The notes below the pieces were generated by a model. It worked only from the letters and a program-made list of their open reading frames with translations, was not told the DNA's origin and ran no database searches. From Myrica gale (lineage: Eukaryota; Streptophyta; Magnoliopsida; Fagales; Myricaceae): a DNA stretch of 64,000 bases. The stretch lies in contig OZ005606.1 of NCBI GenBank assembly GCA_963930655.1, forward strand, positions 22,856,001-22,920,000, in the 5' to 3' direction. Positions 23,940-35,999 of the stretch are shown one piece after another; within the stretch, counting starts at the first letter, position 1, and each line of letters starts with the position of its first letter. The position numbers and the translations under genes were made by a program.

Positions 23940-24315
23940 TAAGCAATTTAGGATTTTTAAAGAATTGTAAATATTTATGTAGATTGAAATTTTATAGGTT
24001 TTTGGGTAAAAATTAGTGAAAAGTTTTAAAGATATTAATTTTTTATTTGAGTTTGTAAAAATATGTAGAAAGAGAGATGATTTGATGTAGTTTTTCAATA
24101 AAAAAGTATTGGGCTTTGGTGAAAAAGTATGGAGAGAAAAGATTTGTTAGACTTTTTTTAAATGTATTGAAATTTGTGTGAAAAGTAGTTGGAGTTTGTG
24201 TTAAAGGTATTGATGCTTGTGTATGATTTTTTTTTTTTTGAGATTTTAGATGTTCATTTGGTGAATTTTGTTGCATTCATTGTAGCCTAGAATATTTTGA
24301 CAAACGAACATGCCT
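23940..24315. mobile_element. MITE-like insertion specific to the right duplication unit
   Basis: The left duplication unit (about 13,180-13,225) runs across this point without this sequence. The right border reverse-complemented reads GGCATGTTCGTTTGTCAAAA, a typical hAT-like MITE end. The interior is AT-rich. The left border is less clear. Confidence 0.5.
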
Positions 24316-25874
24316 TAACACATCAATGAAATTTGAATGTGAAATTAACCAAAACAACTTGACTTCTTAAGAAGATGGAGATTTCATTATTTGAATTATA
24401 TTTTCTAATATTGAACATTAAAAAGTAAAATTATTTAAGAACTTGAAAAGGAAAGAAAGTATACCTCACAACGAGTTGATGAAAATGTCTTTTTGAAGAT
24501 ACTAAAACATCTAAGGCAATATCAAAACTTAGAAAAAAAAAAAGAATGAAGAATCCACAAGCGACCGCCTTCTAGGGTGGCTGCAATGAGGCGATTAAGT
24601 GGGGACTCCAACCAGGTGGTGTGAGTTGGGGTATCGGATTACTGAATGTGAATGGTTTTGCCCCTGTCCACTCTCGTGAGGTAATTGCTTGGACTTCCCT
24701 ATCTTGGAGGGACTGCACCAATAGCATTCATCTCCTTCCTACTGAGAGAAGACCTACTATGTAAGAACCAAGAAAAACACTAGCCATAACTGTGTTTTAA
24801 CTTCAAAAAAATTAGTTAATGTTGCTATTGAAGTTTCTTGGATCATTATAAAGCTCAATTCAACCTATAAGGTCCCAATGTGAGTCTTGGTAATCTCACA
24901 TTCCTCCTTTTCTTTCATTCCATATGAGAAGTATCACCAGAGATGAAGCCAGGGGCTGGGGGGCGACGACCACTCCATACTAAGCCTATTCATCCTGTCC
25001 GGCTATCAGTAGAGCTCCGACTCCGATTCTATCACGGGTTCCGGGAAGGAACCGAAACCGGATCTCACATTGGAGACTTCCTAGAGGCAGAACCGGAAGC
25101 GTACATTTTCGTCTGTTCAATAGAAAACCTGTTCCGTTCATTTTTTTATTCTTCCCTTAATATTTAAACGATGTCGTTCCATTTAAAATAAAACGACGTC
25201 GTTTAGTTGTTTTTAAATTAAAAAAAAATTAAACATGTTGCCGTTTTGATCCAGGGTTATAAACCTACGACACCCTCTTCTCGGCCTCTCCTTCACTCAG
25301 TCGCTTGACTCTCTCTCTTTCTCCTTTGATTCTCTCAACTCTCAAGCTCTCTCACTCTAAACTGCAACGCCGCTGCTCTCTGAACAGCCACATCGTCGAT
25401 CTCTCAACCTCGTCATTCCCTCTCCCTCTCTCTCTCTGGCTGACAACTCCAGCATTTCGCCGGTCTCCCATCTCTCCAAAGCTAAGTTGTTTTATTCTTC
25501 CCTTAATTTGTGATTTATGTTTTAAATTTTTTCCGCTTCATTAGTTTTTTGTTTAGCTTCGTTTGTTTTACAGATATATGCTCGGGCCTTTGGGTTGCGT
25601 TGGATTACTTCAAAGAAAATACAGTGATCAAAAGTCCTTATATCACTGTGCTTAAAGCTAAACATGTAAATGTTAGGCTCAAAATATACCATATGTATGT
25701 ATATATATCATGTTGATTTCCTCCAAGTAAAAACTGAGTCTAATGGTAGTGAGGTGATAGATAATGCAAAAAGAGATGATGACTCTGTTGAGGGAGTGAA
25801 CCAGGAAGCCTTGAAACATCAGAGCGAGGCTAGTGTTCCATTCAAAGTCTTCATGCGTTTTACAATTTGGTACT

Positions 25875-28800
25875 TGATGTGAACCTCGCCAAGAATGACG
25901 AGACCCAACAACGAAAGGGAACCCAAGATCGTTCTAGGACAGATCCATATGGAAACCTCGACCCGTTGTTTATTAGAAACAAGAACCTCGGTATAAGGAA
26001 GACGCCACAAATGGTGGTGGAATTCCGTTTGATAAGTCGGGTTGAACGCCACGGGAAATCCCGATAAGTTCGAATAGTTCTTCAAAGAACCAAAGAGAAT
26101 CACAAGACCTCTCAAACAATATTAATCTCAAAGTTGTGTTTCTACATGCCCAAAGTCCCTATATATATACTTGGAACATCCCTCCAAGAATAGGAATCTA
26201 ATAAAAATAGGAAACTAGTTCAAATTTGAAAGAAATTAAATGCTCCTAAAAATCCGGCTAAGGAAAAGGGATAAACCAACATTAGAAAAGTGGTTCAAAT
26301 GCAAATTCAAACATTCCTAAAAATCCGGCTAAGGAAAGGGGTTAAACTAGCATTTGATTTGAATTTAAATTCAAATCAAATATTCCTAAAAATTAGGATA
26401 AGGAAAAGGGATAAGCCAGCATTTGAAAGCTCAATCTGGGCTGGATTCTTCTAGAACTTGGATCAAGTTGACAAGTCTTTGTTGTTCACAAGAATCTTGT
26501 TCAATGGGCCTCCACGAATTGGCTTGGGCCCATGCCTTTCGAATTAACCCGTTGAGTACCTCTTGAAACTTCTTGTCTCGTGCCCATGTAACCGGCCCAA
26601 AGGGAACTTTAACTGGATCATTCGAAGATGTGCCTTGATTTACATCATTCCCCTCCTCTTGAAAAGGATTTGCCCTCAAATCATCACCTACATCAAAAGT
26701 CCTCAAATAAGTAACATTAAAAGTAACACTTACATTGTACTCACCAGGTAAATCTAGCTTGTAAGCGTTGTCATTGATGCGCTCGAGAACTTGGAAAGTG
26801 TTATCTCCTCTTGGAAGCAATTTGGAACGTCTTTTCGAGGAAAAACGCTCTTTCCTCATATGCAGCCAAACCCAGTCTCCGGGTTCAAAAACCAGCCTGG
26901 GACTCGGCCACTCTTGGATTGCATGTACCTTCTCTTCATTCACGTGTATACCTTGTGTACTAACAACAAATCCCAAAAATACAAGCTGATCAGTGTAAAA
27001 GGTACACTTCTTCCTATTAGCAAACAACTTTTCTTTCCTTAGCACATCTAGAACAGATTTCAAATGTACTACATGATCGTCCACGTTTTTGCTATAAATG
27101 AGTATATCATCAAAATAGACAACTACAAATCTGCCTATGAATGCACGCAAAACATGGTTCATAAGTCTTATAAATGTGTTCGGAGCATTAGTCAAACCAA
27201 AAGACATAACTAACCATTCATACAAACCATATTTTATTTTAAAGACGGTTTTCCATTCATCTCTTTCTTTTATCCTAATTTGATGATAACCACTCTTTAA
27301 ATCAATCTTAGAAAATATGCAAGAACCATGTAGCTCATGTAACATATCATCTAAGTGTGGGATAAGATGACGTTACTTTACTATTATGTTGTTGAAGGCT
27401 CGGCAGTCAACGCACATTCTCCACGTCTCATCCTTCTTAGGCACAAGTAAAACCAGAACCACACATGGGCTCATGCTCTCCTTCACGTGCCCCTTCTCCA
27501 ACAACTGTCGTTGAAGCTCCTTTGTCACCTCGGGATTGCTCCTATAAGCTGGTCAGTTTGAAATGGTTGCACTGGGAACAAAATCAATTTGATGTTCAAT
27601 TCCTCGGATTGGAGGTAACCCCTGTGGTGTTTCCTCGGGGAAGACATCCTCGTACTCCTGCAAAAGAGAAACAATAAAACTAGGCAAAGCAAGGTCAAGT
27701 TCTTTAGTGTTTAAAAATGCCCCTTGGTACAAAAGTACAATCATCGGCTGATTTGAAAATATCACTCGTTTGATTTCACTCACTTTTGCATAGAAATTCT
27801 TTTGTTTTCTCTCTGATTTTCTTTCAATGGCCGAACTTTGATTTTCTTTTGCTCTCTCTTTTTTCTCGGCCTCTCTCTGATTTTCACTCTTTTTCTTTTG
27901 CTCACTCTCTTTCTTTTGTTCACTCTTTTTTTTGTTCACTCTCTTTTTGCAATCTCACTTGATCCTCGTGTAATTGTTGCGGTGTCAATGGTACAAGAGT
28001 GATTGATCGCTGATTAAGTACAAAAGAATATTTGGTCGTAAAGTCATCATGCTTCACATGTCTATCGAACTGCCATGGACGCCCTAGCAATAAGTGTCCC
28101 GCTTGCATCGCTCAAGAATGTGGATCACTCTTCACTCGTGTTTCACTCAAAATAATATGGCTTTTACCCTCTGATATTCTCGTCACTCTTGCCTTTTCCC
28201 ACTCGAATATTCTCTTTTAGTTCTTTTGAAACTAAACAAACAACTCAAAATTTTCAGCAACAATTCACCAAGAACTTAATCAAGGAATTTCATACTTGAA
28301 ACAAGGAATATGGAAATTTTCAGATAAGAATTTAGAAAGAATATGACAATTCGGAATTTTGGAAGCACAAAATAGTGAAAATATTTCACCAAAAAAAAAT
28401 ATACTTGCTTGGGGTGAGGTGATTTTAGGACTAACTGAAACCTCAATACATGGAAACAAACCAAAAAAATTTTTCCAACTCTTTTCTTTTTTTTTCTTTT
28501 TTTTCGAGTCTTTTTTTTCGAGTTTTTTTTTATTTGGACGGATAAAGAGATATATGATGTGAATGATAAAAGAGAAACAAGAAAACGAAAAATTAACAAG
28601 ATAGACAAACCTGAACTAGAAACCAGCTCTGATACCAAATGATGTGAACATCGCCAAGAATGACGAGACCCAACAACGAAAGGGAACCCAAGATCGTTCT
28701 AGGACAGATAGATCCGAATGGAAACCTCAACCCGTTGTTTATTAGAAACAAGAACCTCGGTATAAGGAAGACACCACAAACGGTGGTGGAATTCCGTTTG

Positions 28801-29416
28801 ATAAGTCGGGTTGAACGCCATGGGAAATCCCGATAAGTTCGAATAGTTCTTCAAAGAACCAAAGAGAATCACAAGACCCCTCAAATAATATTAATCTCAA
28901 AGTTGTGTTTCTACATGCCTAAAGGCCCTATATATATACTTGGAACATTCCTCCAAGAATATGAATCTAATTAAAATAGGAAACTAGTTCAAATTTGAAA
29001 GAAATTAAACGCTCCTAAAAATCCGGCTAAGGAAAAGGGATAAACCAACATTAGAAAAGTGATTCAAATGCAAATTCAAACATTCCTAAAAATCCGGAGA
29101 AGGAAAAGGGGTAAACTAGCATTTGATTTGAATTCAAATTCAAATCAAATATTCCTAAAAATTAGGATAAGGAAAAGGGATAAGTCAACATTTGAAAGCT
29201 CAATCTGGGCTGGATTCTTCTAGAACTTGGATCAAGTTGACAAGCCTTTGTTGTTCACATGAATGTTGTTCCATGGGCCTCCACGAATTGGCTTGAGCCC
29301 ATGCCTCTCGAATTAACTCGTTGAATACCTCTTGAAACTTCTTGGCTCGTGCCCTTGTAACCGGCCCAATGAGAACTTTAACTGTATCCTTCGAAGATGT
29401 GCCTTGATTTCCATCA
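25875..29416 (-). mobile_element. Ty3/gypsy-type LTR element fossil (broken)
   Basis: Two long terminal repeats, 25,875-26,647 and 28,640-29,416, begin TG and end CA. The element is flanked by the 5-bp duplication GTACT. It is read on the minus strand. Next to the minus-strand 5' repeat is a tRNA-iMet-type primer site (TTGGTATCAGAGC), and next to the other repeat a purine tract (AAGAGGAGGGGAATG). Protease-like and reverse-transcriptase parts are recognisable, with the YFDDIL box typical of the Ty3/gypsy group. It is shorter than a whole element and broken, with several breaks. The two repeats still match closely by eye, so insertion is probably recent in evolutionary terms. Confidence 0.9.
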
Positions 29417-29496
29417 GTACTAGTGTTTTACAATCGTCAATCAGTATGTAATTTCAATAATGAGCCGAATAACATCCTTATTACTATGGGTGTAAA

Positions 29497-30231
29497 TAGG
29501 GTTGTTTAGTGCTACCGGAAAATTCCGGTGGCACCGGCATCGAGTTACTGGTTTCCAGCTTCACCGGTGTCGGTTCCGGTTTAAGGTTTTGCAAAAATCT
29601 CGGTTCTATTCCCAATTCCCAAGACGCCGAGAGTTTTTTAACCCCTAGGACTCCCACCCAGGCTCCCCTGAACTTTTTTCCCCCCAGGCCCCCCGCGCAT
29701 CCCCCATTTTAAAAAATAACAAAACTAAACGACAAATTTAATCCCCCGGCTCCCAGCTCCCCAGGTCCCATTTCGCGTTTTCCCCCTGGCCCCCTCCTGA
29801 CCTCCCGGCCCCCTACCCATTCCACTTTTTTTCCCACCGGCCTGAACCCCCGGGCCCCCTACCCTATTTGTTCCCTCATCTTGTTGTGATGTTCACTAAG
29901 TTTATTCATTTTAGATTTATTACTTTTGACTTTAAATTCTCATCTTATCTTTTAATGTGATCTTTAATTTTATTGATTTTGAAATTTGGATTTCATTAGT
30001 TTAGATTTTATTGTTATGTGATTAATTGACCAAACGAAAAAAAAAAGAAAAAAAATACATTAGGCCAAGTTCGTAAAATGCTAAAAAAATGACTCAATAT
30101 GAATGTATGATAACCGGAAACTGCTACTGCTAAAACTGTCACCGCTAAGGTCCGATTTTTTCCCTTAACAGTGTAGATGTATGTGACAATTATTTAAAAA
30201 CCGGCACTTGCACTGGGGTTGAACAACCCTA
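29497..30231. mobile_element. non-autonomous hAT element, perfect 8-bp target duplication
   Basis: The ends are TAGGGTTGTT and its inverse AACAACCCTA. GGTGTAAA is duplicated at 29,489-29,496 and 30,232-30,239. An 8-bp duplication is the hAT signature. The interior includes inverted CCGG-rich motifs (CCGGTGGCACCGG near 29,532) and C-rich segments, with no transposase. A relative with similar CCGGTGCCACCGG content sits at 59,840-61,136. Confidence 0.8.
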
Positions 30232-31125
30232 GGTGTAAACAGTGGAGTGTAACAATGGCTGCATAATAAAATTAATGAAATGGGTTAAATAATATCCGTA
30301 TTTTCAGTAAATAAGGCCTAAACGGGTTAAAAAAATATGGCCTAAAACATTAGTGGAATTTCAATATCCAATTCTACTAAGTCCGCTTTCGCTAAGTTCG
30401 ACAATAGCCAGAAGCGGAATTCATTTTGAACATCTGTAGTTAGCGAACTGGATGTCGGAATGTTAAATTCAGCTTCCGACATGTCCGACGTACACCCATA
30501 CTCCATACTATGCAAAATAGGTTTTTTTGACAGTGTTTTTTTTTTGTTTTATTCATTTCCTCCCCAAATATAATTTTTTTTACTATTGGCCCCCCTAAGA
30601 GTGAATTTCTAGCTCTGTCCCTAGTTATCACAATCTTGTTCTTCTTGTCCTTTTTCGTGTTTGTGTGTTTTAGCTGAGTACAAGATCATTTATGGTCATT
30701 CACGCACGAATATGTAATTTTTCACTGTTTTATACAAAATTACTTACAAGAGGATTCATCACGAGCTTATACTATTATGGGCATTACTCGGAATGGATCA
30801 GGGTATTAAGGTTCATCAACAACAGGCTCCCTAGAGTCGATATTCTTGATTTATTAAAGAAAAGATACGGAAAAACATAAAAAAGAAGAAAAAGAAGGGC
30901 TAATCATCTATAAGCTAGTATAGGGTTGATTTTGTAAAATCTGTCCCCGAAATTTCGATAGAAACAAAATTCTTCGCTAGGGAATACTGTTCGTATATAT
31001 ATATACATGCACAGTCTCTTAATTGTACAAGTATTTTCTAGTAGCCGTACGTCCAGGACACTCGAGCCCCTTCCATTTATATATGATACAGCACAAGTCC
31101 TTCAAAATATTGGTGTCATTCCCCA

Positions 31126-34100
31126 TTACGCCGAGGGACTTAATTTGGTCTCATAAGTTGCAACTTCATCGTCCACTTGAACTTGGGAGCCGTTGATTTG
31201 GAGCTCCAAGTGCTCATGTAGCATCAACTCTGGCATTTCTGAGCCCACCATTCCATGCTGGTTGCGACATAAAAAAGGATATATAATCAAAGATCACTTG
31301 CACACCACGAATTAACATAAGATTATATAAATGCAGAAAAAAAACAATGGAATCCTAATTTTTAACTTTACGAACCCTGGTGCCCGTAGAAAATTATTGG
31401 TACTTTAATCTCTCCTTTTAAAATGTCACTAAGTTCTAAAAAATTGGGTATTTTTGGCAATTAGGTTTATCATTATTTTTTAGGTAACGAAGGAAATTTG
31501 AATACTCATTTACGTGTACCGAAAGATAGATCTAACTCAATATCTGCACAAATTGTGTTCAAAGTCACAACAGCACTCCAAGTCACACATGTCAATTAAG
31601 TGAAAAGAATAAAAGCACCGCTCTAAATCTTTCACTAGGATAAACGTTATATTTGGGATTTTGGAAAAGGCCATGAGATTAATCATGCATGTTCTCAAGA
31701 AGATCTTGTGGGCTGGAGTCTGGACTGACCAGACCATTCACTGACGGGCCCAAGAATTTAACAACGCCGAGCTATGAGTTTAAGCTAGGCCGGAGTGGCA
31801 TATGGACCATTTCAAAGCCATTTGCCAACAGTTGTTCAGATCGTAGTTTTGAGTTTGTCTTCGTGTTTTTGGAGAACCATCGTGTTTATCTAAATCCTTT
31901 TGGGTACCAAGAAAAAATATTCCTTCTGGGTAAGTGTGCTTTATTCAAATTGCAAGTATATAATTTCGAGGAAACCTGGATGTGAGGGAACAAAGTGGGT
32001 GGCAAGAAAGCTGTGGAATGTTGCGCCGTTGAGTTGTACCCCTGAGACCACTGTGTGAGGTTTCCTTCACTCATGCTGCGTGGATCCGTGTTTGAGCTCG
32101 TTCCTTGCGAGAACGGATCATACACCGTCGATGATAGCTCCCTGTAAATGTAAGTCTGAACTCGTTGGTCATATTGAATCTAAAAGCCAATTGATTTTTA
32201 TTCATATAATGAGACACTGACGCTGAAGTTTGTTTGAATAAAACAGAGTATTGCTCTATGACGGCGGTCTAGTGACTAGAAAGTGATACCCGCCCGCCCC
32301 ATTTGGAGGAAGGGATTAGACCCACAAGAAGGGGGTCGCTTGGCTCCTAAGTCCTAGGTTGGGCTTAAACCATAGAGAGAACTGAATGTTGATGTCGACG
32401 ATGTTCACCAGATGCCTTGACGGAGAAGATGTTTAAAAAGTTGTGGTATGTGCTAATTTTACTGCATATGCATATATATTTGTTTTCAGAAGCAATTCTA
32501 GGAGAAAATAAAAGAGGTCGTGTTGGATATTGTTCTATATTACTATGTGTTTGAGTGAATTAGAGAAATTGAGATGCATTCGCCAAATCTAGTTAAGATT
32601 TTGAAGTGCTGCAGATATGCATTACCCAATAAGTTTTACGAAATAGAGAGACGAGAGAAGGAATTAGACCACTAGAAGTCCAACCAACACATCTTTTGTC
32701 TCGTTCTTCAGAGCAATGGAAAGTGAAAAGGTATGCTCTCAATTCTCTTGGAAAAGAATGTGGTAGTGTGATGCATAGACAAATTGTTAAGCAGTAATGA
32801 CTAGTTGCAGGCTATTTACACCCTGTTCATGAGTTATATAACACCAGCAAAAATGGAAGTATTGCAAAATATTATGGCGTTTCCAATGGTTTGTTCCACA
32901 ATATGATTAAGGAATGGTCCATAGATTCTTAAGCTAAATTTAGCCACTCCTTGTGCTTTATCTAATTTTGATTTTCTGTCCTGTACTTTTGCTTCTCGGC
33001 TTTAATTCCCTTATAAGAAAGGGGGCATTGATAGCAACCTAAAAAAACACCTGATGCCACCATCACTCAGAGTGGGCAGGGATCCTCATCCCCTGATCCT
33101 ACTAGTTTTCGGTTTTCATCTTTTTTTCATCATTGAAATGGTGGGGAATCCTAACAGGATGGGTCTCTATTGATGCCCCTTATCATACGGGGTTAAATCT
33201 CAAAAGCAAAACTCAATGGGGTTTGGCAAATTTGCCTACAAGTAAGTCTCTATCAGGTTTTCTTTGCTTAGATATGATTAGGACTTTAAAAGTTGATTCT
33301 TCATTGCTAATGGCTGATCATTGTCTAAGCAGCATGACAAAAAGCAGCAAAAAGGGAGATATCTATCAAGAGGTAAACACATGTAGGGTACAAATGCTGC
33401 TACAAGTTTAATCATCTTTAAAACGTAATTCTTTTAGAGGGTTAGTGAAAAAGGTGATGACTTACCTGAATTGATTGAGAGAAGCGCATGGATCAAAAAT
33501 TTGTTCATGGTTCTGACCACCATCGGGCAACCAACTGACAACTTCATTGTCGAAAGAGGCCGGCATCCCTTGCTATTAATCCATGAAAAAAAATCAAAGA
33601 CTCGTTTATGCTAATTTGATTTTGAATTGTACTTGGTGGTCTATTTTGCTTTTCTTTAGCTTAATTACCTGCATGCTGGATGGATCATACAAAGATGGAT
33701 GGTTGCTCAACAAATATTCCTACAAAATATCAAATAGTTCTGGTAAGATGGAAGTTTAGATTGAATCTTAGACGCATTCAAATGAATTGACCTTTTGTTT
33801 GCAATTAACAAAGAATCGGATACCTTTCTCTGCATGACACGAGCCATGGTGTCAACAAGATTTTTCTCACAGGATTCGAGCTCTCCAATAGATGTGATCT
33901 TTAGAGTGTCAGGCTCATATAACCTACAGCCAAAGCAGTGAAGATACCCTTAAAACTCTCGACGAAACAATCAATTCCAAACATGTAACTTTTGTCCCAG
34001 ATTTTTGTAGGACCTGATCTGTTCTTCAGCCATTTGGAGTTGCTGCTGTAAGCTACCAATTTCACGTTGGAGTTCCTAGAATCGAGAACGATTCACGGCA

Positions 34101-35766
34101 GTCAAAAATCCTCTAAAAGCCTAATAACAACGAAACTTCATAAAGGTGACAAAGAGGCGGATGACCAATATCTCTGTGTTACCTCAATTTCAGAGTTAAC
34201 AGCCGCCGGACTTTTGTCAAAGCATCAGTAACACATCATCAAAGAGGAAGAAAAAAAAAAGGAAAAGCATTCAACACCATTAGAAAATTCTTGTTCATTT
34301 CTTGAAAGTAGAACATAGACATTAGGGTTAAAAAATTATTAAAGAAATGAGAGAGAGAGAGAGAGAGAGAGGCAGACAAACTTGGCAATTTGAAGAGCGA
34401 TGTCATTTTCATTCCTCAGTTGCTGTAGGGTCCTAAGCAAGTACTGCTGCAATGTAACATAAAACATTATCAATAATTATTGTGCTGCCCTTTTTTTTTC
34501 CTTTTCTGTTGAATTCAAAAGGGTTGGAGGGTATATTGGTTGCACCCTTAAAATTATCTACATCAGAATGAGGTTGTCTTACCTCTTTGTTTTGAATGTC
34601 ACTGCAAAATGGAAATTAATGAGTAAAGCAAATGGAGAGAGAGAGAGACAGAGACAAAGAAAAAGACAGAGAGAGGGAGGTGGGATTCTAGATATATCCT
34701 AAAGGAGAAGAGTTATGATGACATACCAATGCCTCCCTTTCTCAACGACAGCTCTGATGCAAATAAAATAAATTCGTTAATCACGTTAACAAGCCCATTA
34801 ACTGAAGAAGCATTTTTAACTAATACATCTGAATAGAAAAGCATAATTCTCAAGATCATACTGTTCTCTTTCTAGGTCAGGAAGATTGATGAAACGAGTA
34901 AACACATCCTCAATCCTGCTTTCGAAGACAACAAAAGACCATCAAGGAAAGTCTTATAATTCAGTCTCGTAATTCAAAAGAGAGACACGATTAGACTCAT
35001 AGCATGCAAGTGATGGTTAGAAACATATCAATCAATGGATCAGATGAGAAATGAAAAACATCAAACAGAAAAATGAAGGAATGCAAGGATAGGGACATTT
35101 CGGGAGTCAACAGGGAAGCTAGGACACGGTATAAGTTCCCAAGCTGCATAGATACCACTATAAATGAACTACATTTCTAAAGCTCCATTTGTTAGAGGCT
35201 TCAACGTTTTCCGCCATCATTTTCGACCACCTTTTTCCAGGGACATAATTTAACAGGGCGGGCACGGTGATCAGGGGCCGAGGGCGCAAGACTAAAAAGG
35301 AAGTGATAAAGAAACAAAACTCAATGGATGGAGAAAAGACCTCATTAAATCCCCTCAACTCAATGGAGAAAAGACTAAAAATGGTTTGGGGAAAATATTG
35401 ATTTCTATATATACAATTGATGGATTGTGAGAAACCCAATTCTTGGTTAGAAACATAAATTAAAACCCTATTTCAAACATTATCAATAGGTAAGAGGATA
35501 AAAAAAAGGCAAAAAAACAAACAAAAGCATGCAAATATATGAGGTGCTGGTAGGATAGTTTGAAAAATATATATGGTACACCTTCTTTTGCCAGAGAAGT
35601 GGCTGAGGCGACCAGAGGGAGAGAACATGATCAGAGCAATATCAATGTCACAAAGGATGGAAAGCTCATAAGCCTTCTTAATGAGTCCATTTCGACGCTT
35701 GGAGAATGTAACTTGGCGATTTGTGTTGTTTTCTATTCTCTTTATCTCCAGTTTAACGCGACCCAT
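31126..35766 (-). CDS. AGL104: MIKC*-type MADS-box transcription factor (AGL66/AGL104 class)
   Basis: Twelve exons, in coding order: 35766-35582, 34915-34862, 34753-34727, 34601-34583, 34443-34382, 34210-34183, 34075-34014, 33923-33824, 33719-33669, 33572-33466, 32141-31976, 31257-31126. Phases agree and they sum to 993 nt (330 aa), close to Arabidopsis AGL104. The start [18 protein letters not shown] opens a complete DNA-binding MADS domain ([20 protein letters not shown]). Exons 2-8 encode the I and K-like coiled-coil region, including 27- and 19-nt microexons typical of the MIKC* class. Exon 10 contains the conserved WLP motif, exon 11 ELSSTVYDP and exon 12 [11 protein letters not shown]. 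In Arabidopsis such proteins form heterodimers with AGL30/AGL65-type partners and control late pollen genes in the nucleus. The same role here is inference. No defect was seen. The donor of exon 11 (CAG|GTTTCC) is the weakest junction; reading through it would give a different tail ending at 31,886. Confidence 0.92.
34351..34372. repeat. (GA)n microsatellite in a MADS-gene intron
   Basis: A run of GA dinucleotides lies in the intron between exons 5 and 6. Other GA-rich runs occur near 34,638-34,680 and 35,921-35,935. Confidence 0.85.
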
Positions 35767-35937
35767 CTTGATCTGGCGTCACCTATCTATACACCAAAAA
35801 AGGGCAATACAGAAGTTTTACTTTCGAGAGATTAAACAACTTTTTGGGAACAAAGTATGTATAATGGCCTTTATATACAGAGACACGAGGAAATGAACTT
35901 AAAGGGAAGGTTTGTTAAGAGAGAGAGAGAGAGATGG

Positions 35938-35945
35938 TTATAAAT
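35938..35945 (-). promoter_or_regulatory. TATA box and CT-rich leader of the MADS gene
   Basis: On the minus strand the sequence reads CCATTTATAACC about 175 bp upstream of the ATG at 35,766, followed immediately by a CT dinucleotide run. The distance leaves a leader of about 140 nt if transcription starts 30 bp downstream. Placement is by eye. Confidence 0.5.
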
Positions 35946-35999
35946 GGGTGAGAGGAGAGATAGGACAGAGAGATTCAAGGATGTAAACAAAAGAAAGGG

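Larger units (their letters stand above)
24938..30623. mobile_element. probable hAT element carrying nested insertions
   Basis: The left end (CAGAGATGAAGCCAGGGG) and the reverse-complemented right end (AGGGACAGAGCTAG) are imperfect inverted repeats of the type seen in the other hAT elements here. The flanks AGTATCAC and GTTATCAC resemble a diverged 8-bp target duplication. The left duplication unit is continuous across this site. Inside lie the Ty3/gypsy-type fossil (25,875-29,416) and a small hAT (29,497-30,231). The remaining interior includes a leader-like CT-rich stretch at 25,260-25,470 and a short open frame near 25,730-25,880, with no transposase recognised. Confidence 0.45.
23396..32215. 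repeat. right unit of the tandem segmental duplication
   Basis: This is the partner of 12,750-23,395. It holds the functional 3' end of the MADS gene at its right edge (31,126-32,141). It has its own later insertions: two MITE-like segments near 23,494-23,684 and 23,940-24,315, and the transposon nest 24,938-30,623. Neither the Mutator-like element nor the LINE of the left unit is present. Confidence 0.75.

Noticed and set aside
31886-31975. Read-through tail of MADS exon 11 as the protein end.
   Set aside because: A downstream exon (31,126-31,257) encodes the conserved [11 protein letters not shown]-type C-terminus and joins in phase, so splicing is preferred.
33133-33411. 92-aa plus-strand frame inside a MADS-gene intron.
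   Set aside because: No family similarity seen; antisense to a well-supported intron.
34351-34372. GA repeat considered as a CRISPR-like or regulatory array.
   Set aside because: It is a simple dinucleotide microsatellite in an intron, and CRISPR arrays are not expected in a plant nucleus.
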